In this document: positions 5,933 through 9,608 of the stretch, piece after piece | Layout: each line of letters starts with the position of its first letter | Numbering within the stretch: position 1 is the first letter of the stretch | Assembly: GCA_003972865.1 (NCBI GenBank) | Contig: QOAX01000192.1 | Coordinates: 1-9,608 of the forward strand | Direction of reading: 5' to 3' | Length of the DNA: 9,608 nucleotides | Origin: Verrucomicrobiota bacterium | GTDB taxonomy: Bacteria > Verrucomicrobiota > Verrucomicrobiia > Limisphaerales > UBA1096 | Translations under genes and position numbers: made by a program | Notes under the pieces: model-generated | Databases searched by the model: none | The model's input: only the letters and a program-made list of their open reading frames with translations | What the model was told of the DNA's origin: nothing

Positions 5933-7324
5933 ATGGATTTTGATCTTGTAGTCATCGGGGCCGGGCCGGGCGGGTACACCGCCGCGATCAAGGCGGCGCA
6001 ACTCGGCATCAAGACGGCCATCGTCGAGAAGGACCAAGCCCTCGGCGGCACCTGCCTCAACGTTGGCTGCATTCCCAGCAAGGCGCTGCTCTCGTCCACC
6101 GAGCTTTATCGCGAGGCGCAAAAGCACTTTGGCTCGCACGGCATTTCGGTTGATGGGCTGTCGATGGATGTCGGCGCGATGATGAAGCGCAAGGACGGCG
6201 TCGTCCGCAAGATGGCGCGCGGCATCGACTACCTGATGAATAAAAATGGCATCGAGCGCGTGGTCGGCCTTGGCCGCATCGCCGGGCCGAACGAGGTGGA
6301 GGTCACCGACGGCAAAAAAAAGCAGAGTCTCAAAACCAAGCGCATCCTGATCGCCACCGGCAGCAGCGTCGCCGGCCTGCCGTTTCTCGAGATCGACGGC
6401 GAAACGATCTTGAGCAGCGACCACGCGATCGCGCTTGGCCAAGCGCCCGAGTCAATGGTCGTAATCGGCGGCGGCGCGATCGGCCTCGAGCTGGGCTCGG
6501 TCTGGGCACGGCTTGGCACCGAGGTTACCGTGGTCGAATTTCTCCCGCGCATCGCCGCGATGTTCGACGAGGACATCACCCAGGCACTGCAAAAGCTGCT
6601 TCAAAAACAGGGAATTAAATTTCACCTCGGCACCGGCGTCGAGTCGGCCGAGAAAACCAAGGGCGGCGTCCGGTTGACCGCAGTCAGGGGCGACAAGAAA
6701 GTCGAGCTTGAGGCCGAGAAAGTGCTCGTCGCCGTCGGCCGCAAGCCGAACACCGGGGGTCTCGGCGCCGCCGAGGCCGGCGTGGAACTGGACGAGCGGG
6801 GCTGCATCAAGACCAACGCCGAGTGGCAAACCAATGTCCTGGGCATTTACGCCATTGGCGACGTGGTGGCCGGGCCGATGCTGGCGCACAAGGCCGAGCA
6901 GGAGGCCGTCGCCGCCGTCGAGCGGATGGCAGGCCAGGCGGGCCGGGTCAACTACAACGCCATTCCATCCGTCATATACACTTCGCCGGAAGTGGCCGTC
7001 GTGGGCCTCACCGAGGCCGAGGCCAGGGAGAAGGGCCACGAGATTGCGATGGGTGTTTTCCCGTTCCAAGCCAACGGACGGGCCGTCGCCGGCGGGCATG
7101 CGGACGGCTTGGCCAAGGTCATCGCCGACAAGGCGAGCGACCGGGTGCTCGGCGCGCAGATCCTCTCCGCCAACGCGTCGGAGCTGATCGCCGAGGCGGT
7201 GTTGCTGATGGAGTTCGGCGGCAGTGCGGAGGACTTGGCCCGGACGATTCACGCGCACCCGACGATGTCGGAGGGCCTGCGCGAGGCGGCGCATGCCACG
7301 ACGGGTGAGCCACTGCACATTTGA
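5933..7324 (+). CDS. lpd: Dihydrolipoamide dehydrogenase, E3 component
   Basis: This FAD-dependent disulfide oxidoreductase reoxidises the dihydrolipoyl group of E2 and reduces NAD+. Its 463 residues match the family length. The N-terminal FAD-binding motif is GAGPGGY (9-15). The redox disulfide is in GGTCLNVGCIPSK (Cys41, Cys46). The NAD-binding site is GGGAIG (179-184), with the second-strand acid in VVEF. The second FAD motif is YAIGD (Asp310). The C-terminal dimerisation domain ends with the catalytic HPTMSE (His442, Glu447), which completes the partner subunit's active site. It follows sucB after 96 bp, a longer gap than between sucA and sucB but with no convincing promoter or terminator, so it is probably in the same operon. 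The enzyme may also serve a pyruvate dehydrogenase or glycine cleavage complex elsewhere. No Shine-Dalgarno precedes the ATG, which follows CTTAAA. The gene converges on the ompH-like gene with a 64-bp gap. Confidence 0.97.
   Translation: MDFDLVVIGAGPGGYTAAIKAAQLGIKTAIVEKDQALGGTCLNVGCIPSKALLSSTELYREAQKHFGSHGISVDGLSMDVGAMMKRKDGVVRKMARGIDYLMNKNGIERVVGLGRIAGPNEVEVTDGKKKQSLKTKRILIATGSSVAGLPFLEIDGETILSSDHAIALGQAPESMVVIGGGAIGLELGSVWARLGTEVTVVEFLPRIAAMFDEDITQALQKLLQKQGIKFHLGTGVESAEKTKGGVRLTAVRGDKKVELEAEKVLVAVGRKPNTGGLGAAEAGVELDERGCIKTNAEWQTNVLGIYAIGDVVAGPMLAHKAEQEAVAAVERMAGQAGRVNYNAIPSVIYTSPEVAVVGLTEAEAREKGHEIAMGVFPFQANGRAVAGGHADGLAKVIADKASDRVLGAQILSANASELIAEAVLLMEFGGSAEDLARTIHAHPTMSEGLREAAHATTGEPLHI
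6431..6446. repeat. Perfect 16-bp palindrome GCGCTTGGCCAAGCGC
   Basis: This is the longest perfectly symmetrical copy of the iterated palindrome in the window. It lies within lpd and is read as Ala-Leu-Gly-Gln-Ala just before the NAD-binding motif. Other copies keep parts of the same outer bases (GCG before or CGC after the decamer), suggesting that the full recognition unit may be 14-16 bp. Confidence 0.8.
7108..7117. repeat. Iterated palindrome CTTGGCCAAG (copy in the lpd 3' half)
   Basis: This exact copy is read as Leu-Ala-Lys in the C-terminal dimerisation domain of Lpd (GLAKVIAD). At this place homologous enzymes usually have a similar hydrophobic-x-Lys pattern, so the protein tolerates the motif easily. 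Confidence 0.75.
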
Positions 7325-7325
7325 G

Positions 7326-7337
7326 GCTTGGCCAAGC
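7326..7337. repeat. Intergenic iterated palindrome GCTTGGCCAAGC
   Basis: This is the only exact copy outside a gene, two bases after the lpd stop codon and before the minus-strand terminator. It is a 12-bp palindrome without a loop and is not followed by a T run on the plus strand. It is therefore not a typical intrinsic terminator for lpd. Confidence 0.7.
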
Positions 7338-7341
7338 GCAC

Positions 7342-7369
7342 AAAAAAAGCGCCAGCTTGCACAGGCGCT
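7342..7369 (-). terminator. Rho-independent terminator of the bamA-ompH transcript
   Basis: Read on the minus strand, a 6-bp stem AGCGCC/GGCGCT (7364-7369 pairing with 7348-7353) encloses a 10-nt loop. It is followed directly by seven T residues (7348-7342). It begins 20 bp after the stop codon of the ompH-like gene. On the plus strand the hairpin is followed by CAAAAG, so it should not work as a strong terminator for lpd. Confidence 0.85.
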
Positions 7370-7388
7370 CAAAAGTTTGTGGCGGTTC

Positions 7389-8057
7389 CTACTGGTCTAT
7401 TGGCGCAGGGGCGGCCGGTTCTTCCGGGGCCGGCTTGGCTGGCTTGTATTTCCCGGTGGCATCCTTGTTCAGGAGTTCGATGATCACGGCGGTGATGTCG
7501 TTTTTGCCGTTGGTGTAAAGGACGGTGGGGGTGCGGGGCAGCAGGACGTCCTGTGACGAATCGATGACCAGGTCGTAGCCCAGTTCCCTGGCCTTGGCGC
7601 TGATGACTTCCTGGATTTCCTCGAGGCGCCCTTTGCGAAGCCGCCGGGTCTGGTCCGCGAGGGTTTTCTGGGCGTTTTTGTTGAAATCGATGACTTGCTG
7701 CTCGAGGCGTTTGAATTCGGTGAGTTTTTCCTGTGCTTTTTTGAGGTCACCCGATCGTTTCTCATCGGAGTTGGCTAGATCCTGGGCGCTGGCGTTCAGC
7801 CGGTTGTATTCTTCCCGCAGCATGTTTAGGTCATCTATCATGCCGATTCGGGCCTTGTCGAAGTCGGCTCCGCGCTCTTTGAGTTGGTCGTTGGACAGTT
7901 TGGTTTTCCAGTAGCTGTCAAAGGCCTTGAGGAGATCGATGGTGGCGATCTTGACCGGTTCTTGTGCGACGGCGGCTCCGGCGAGGCAGGCGAGCGCCAG
8001 CACCATGGCGGCCAATTTGAGCAGGGATGAGTGTGTCATGGTTGGTTTTGTGTTCAT
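7389..8057 (-). CDS. OmpH/Skp-like periplasmic chaperone
   Basis: The product is 222 residues, slightly longer than E. coli Skp. A signal peptide covers about 1-31, with the hydrophobic stretch LLKLAAMVLALACLAGAA and probable signal-peptidase-I cleavage after AVA, before QEPVK. The mature start KIATIDLLKAFDSYWKTK is the conserved OmpH opening. Residues about 55-145 are highly charged and predicted coiled coil, as in the Skp tentacles. The C-terminal core motif GYDLVIDSSQDVL, then VLYTNGKNDIT, is typical of the family. An Ala/Pro-rich tail (KPAPEEPAAPAP) is extra. Skp-type proteins hold unfolded outer-membrane proteins for the BAM complex, and the bamA homologue ends only 9 bp upstream on the same strand. 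The start is uncertain: ATG at 8057 is used; an in-frame TTG at 8060 and an ATG at 8039 also fit, and the latter gives a more usual signal length. None has a Shine-Dalgarno. Confidence 0.92.
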   Translation of the reverse strand: MNTKPTMTHSSLLKLAAMVLALACLAGAAVAQEPVKIATIDLLKAFDSYWKTKLSNDQLKERGADFDKARIGMIDDLNMLREEYNRLNASAQDLANSDEKRSGDLKKAQEKLTEFKRLEQQVIDFNKNAQKTLADQTRRLRKGRLEEIQEVISAKARELGYDLVIDSSQDVLLPRTPTVLYTNGKNDITAVIIELLNKDATGKYKPAKPAPEEPAAPAPIDQ

Positions 8058-8066
8058 CAAGTCAGG

Positions 8067-9608
8067 TTAAAAATCGCGAGTGAAGCCGACCCCAAAGTTA
8101 AACTGCCCACCTCCCTTGGCGTAGTCGGGGTGGGTGAGAGGGAAGCCGTAGTCGAGCCGCAACGGCCCGAGCATCGGCACGAAAAGCCTCAGGCCGATGC
8201 CCCAGTTGTCGGCGTAGTTGGAGAACTCAAACTCGTAGGAATCCTCGTACACCATCCCGATGTCGTAGAAAAACGCCACGCGCAACCGGTCGATGATCGG
8301 GATGCTGTACTCGACTGAGCCAAACCAGTAGCTGTTGCCCCCCAGCGTTTCCCGCCCATCCGTAATGATCGGGGTCCACTTGTTGCCTTCGGCAGGCAGC
8401 TCCTGCGGTGTCTGAGCGAACGGGTTGTCCGTAAAACTTTTTTGGACCGGGACAAATTTTTCCCCCACCGCTTCGCCGGCCTCGTTCTCGACGTTCACGT
8501 AGTAACCGTACTGGTCGTTCTCCACGCCGTTTTTCCACGTTTGCATACGCGGGCCGATGTCACGGTAGTCATAGCCGCGCAGCGAGTAGCCGCCCCCGAG
8601 GAAAAACCGGTCAAAATAGGGCACCCGCCTGCTGTCGCCGAAAGTATCCACAACACCCAGCTTGCCGACGACCTCCCAGACGTGGCCCTCGGCGAAACCG
8701 GGATAGTAGTAGGCGGTCTCGACCTCGAGGCGGTACATCTCGGTGTCGCCGCCCAACGGGCCGCCCGCGATGTCTGCGTTGACCTGGGTGCGCTGGCCGC
8801 GGCTGGGCATCAATGCGTGGTTGCGGGTGTCGTAGGCGAAAAACAGGCCCAGCTTGGATACCAGGCGGTTGTTGTTCAACTCGGCCAGCTCTCCCTGCTC
8901 CAGCCGGGCCATGTCGTAGGTCCAATCGAAGGGGTTGGCGGACAGGCTGTCAGGATGCCCCTTGGCCAAGCCATTGGCGAGCATGTCGTGCTCAGCCAAC
9001 ATGTCGGAAAAATAGGAGCGGTCGTGAATGCCAATGGACTCGATGGTGTAATCGATTCCCCCGTAGGTAAAGTCGTTCCACAGGGTCCGGGAGAGGCCAA
9101 TTTTTGCGCCGGTCTGGTGCTGCTCGAAGTAGCGGCTGTAGTACTGGATTTCACGGTGGTACAGGTTCACGGAAAAACGCAGCTTGCGGTCGAGAAAATA
9201 CGGCTCCTCGAAGGTGACCTGATAATCCTGCCGCCGGGTGCCGGCGGTGATCTGCAGGCGGAATTTCTGCCCGCCGCCGGTGAAGAAGGGCGGGTTGAAC
9301 AGGTCGAAGTTGCCCTGCACGTAGCCTGCCTGGGCAAACATGGCCTCGATCGAGCTGTACCCGAATCCCATGATGAGGTGGCCTGTCCGACCCTCCTGCA
9401 CCCCGACGATGAGGTTGCGGCGGTTGGGCAGCTCGGGGATTTTTTCGACCTGCGTATCGACGCTCTCGAAAAGTCCCGTGCCCTCGAGTCGGCGCTTGCT
9501 CAACTCGACGCTGACCATGTCGAACACCTCTCCGGGGGAGATCGCCAACTCGCGCCGGATCACCTTGTCCTTGGTGCGGGTGTTGCCGCGAATCTCCACT
9601 TTTTCCAC
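8067..9608 (-). CDS. bamA: Outer-membrane protein assembly factor BamA (5' end outside window)
   Basis: This is the C-terminal 514 residues or so of a BamA/Omp85 protein; the reading frame runs off the right edge of the window, so no start codon is present. The visible part opens with the last POTRA domain (VEIRGNTRTKDKVIRREL, then SKRRLEGTGLFESV and NLIVGVQEGRTG). A beta-barrel follows, beginning near GFGYSSIEAMFAQAGY. The conserved barrel loop-6 motif is seen as GGGYSLRGYDYRDIGP (Arg-Gly near 8571-8582). The chain ends in FGVGFTRDF, with the C-terminal Phe expected of an outer-membrane beta-signal. BamA inserts and folds outer-membrane proteins. A TamA-like or other Omp85 member is possible because only one POTRA is visible. 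The ompH-like partner directly downstream supports BamA, since bamA-skp adjacency is conserved in many diderms. A stretch of about 60 residues between the RGY motif and GGNSYWFGSVEY is longer than usual and probably an extracellular loop. Confidence 0.93.
   Translation of the reverse strand: MEKVEIRGNTRTKDKVIRRELAISPGEVFDMVSVELSKRRLEGTGLFESVDTQVEKIPELPNRRNLIVGVQEGRTGHLIMGFGYSSIEAMFAQAGYVQGNFDLFNPPFFTGGGQKFRLQITAGTRRQDYQVTFEEPYFLDRKLRFSVNLYHREIQYYSRYFEQHQTGAKIGLSRTLWNDFTYGGIDYTIESIGIHDRSYFSDMLAEHDMLANGLAKGHPDSLSANPFDWTYDMARLEQGELAELNNNRLVSKLGLFFAYDTRNHALMPSRGQRTQVNADIAGGPLGGDTEMYRLEVETAYYYPGFAEGHVWEVVGKLGVVDTFGDSRRVPYFDRFFLGGGYSLRGYDYRDIGPRMQTWKNGVENDQYGYYVNVENEAGEAVGEKFVPVQKSFTDNPFAQTPQELPAEGNKWTPIITDGRETLGGNSYWFGSVEYSIPIIDRLRVAFFYDIGMVYEDSYEFEFSNYADNWGIGLRLFVPMLGPLRLDYGFPLTHPDYAKGGGQFNFGVGFTRDF
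8961..8970. repeat. Iterated palindrome CTTGGCCAAG (copy in bamA)
   Basis: This exact copy is read as Leu-Ala-Lys in a polar segment of the barrel (NGLAKGHPDS) that is probably a surface or periplasmic loop rather than a strand. It extends the distribution of the motif to the right end of the window. Confidence 0.75.

Noticed and set aside
4847..6442. Long open frame on the minus strand antisense to sucB and lpd (531 codons)
   Set aside because: It is a shadow of two firmly identified genes on the other strand. Its translation is rich in Asp, Gly, Arg, His and Val without recognisable motifs, as expected from the complement of GC-rich coding DNA.
7980..8000. Possible lipoprotein lipobox in the ompH-like signal peptide (ALAC)
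   Set aside because: Positions -3 to -1 (Ala-Leu-Ala) do not match the lipobox consensus. A signal-peptidase-I site, AVA before Gln, fits better and OmpH-family proteins are soluble.

Overview
The window is a GC-rich stretch (roughly 60-65 % by eye) from a diderm bacterium. The most likely source is Verrucomicrobiota, with Planctomycetota as the alternative. The evidence is a Planctomycete/Verrucomicrobia-style cytochrome c domain fused to WD40 repeats, an outer-membrane assembly pair (BamA and a Skp/OmpH-like chaperone), and start codons without convincing Shine-Dalgarno sequences. No gene is visibly broken. Only the bamA homologue is cut, by the right edge of the window.

Layout: positions 1-105 hold no gene but contain short direct repeats next to the 3' end of a tRNA-Gly(CCC) gene (106-179, minus). 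A minus-strand gene (247-1605) encodes a probably exported protein with one CxxCH haem site followed by a complete set of seven WD40-like blades. A 115-bp divergent intergenic region separates it from a plus-strand cluster, sucA (1721-4543), sucB (4565-5836) and lpd (5933-7324). Converging on lpd from the right are a minus-strand OmpH/Skp-like gene (7389-8057) and a bamA homologue (8067-9608, 5' end outside the window). These are probably co-transcribed and end at a strong intrinsic terminator (7342-7369).

The three plus-strand genes encode E1, E2 and E3 of the 2-oxoglutarate dehydrogenase complex. Together they convert 2-oxoglutarate, CoA and NAD+ to succinyl-CoA, CO2 and NADH: E1 decarboxylates, the E2 lipoyl arm carries the succinyl group, and E3 reoxidises the lipoyl group. 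BamA folds and inserts outer-membrane proteins, and the OmpH-like protein probably chaperones them across the periplasm.

The gene content is mostly housekeeping. The most striking signal is a short palindrome, CTTGGCCAAG (best extended form GCGCTTGGCCAAGCGC). It occurs exactly seven times and with one mismatch about eight more times. It lies in several unrelated genes, on both coding strands and in more than one reading frame, and once between genes. This looks like a genome-wide iterated palindrome comparable in kind to cyanobacterial HIP1; its function cannot be told from the sequence.
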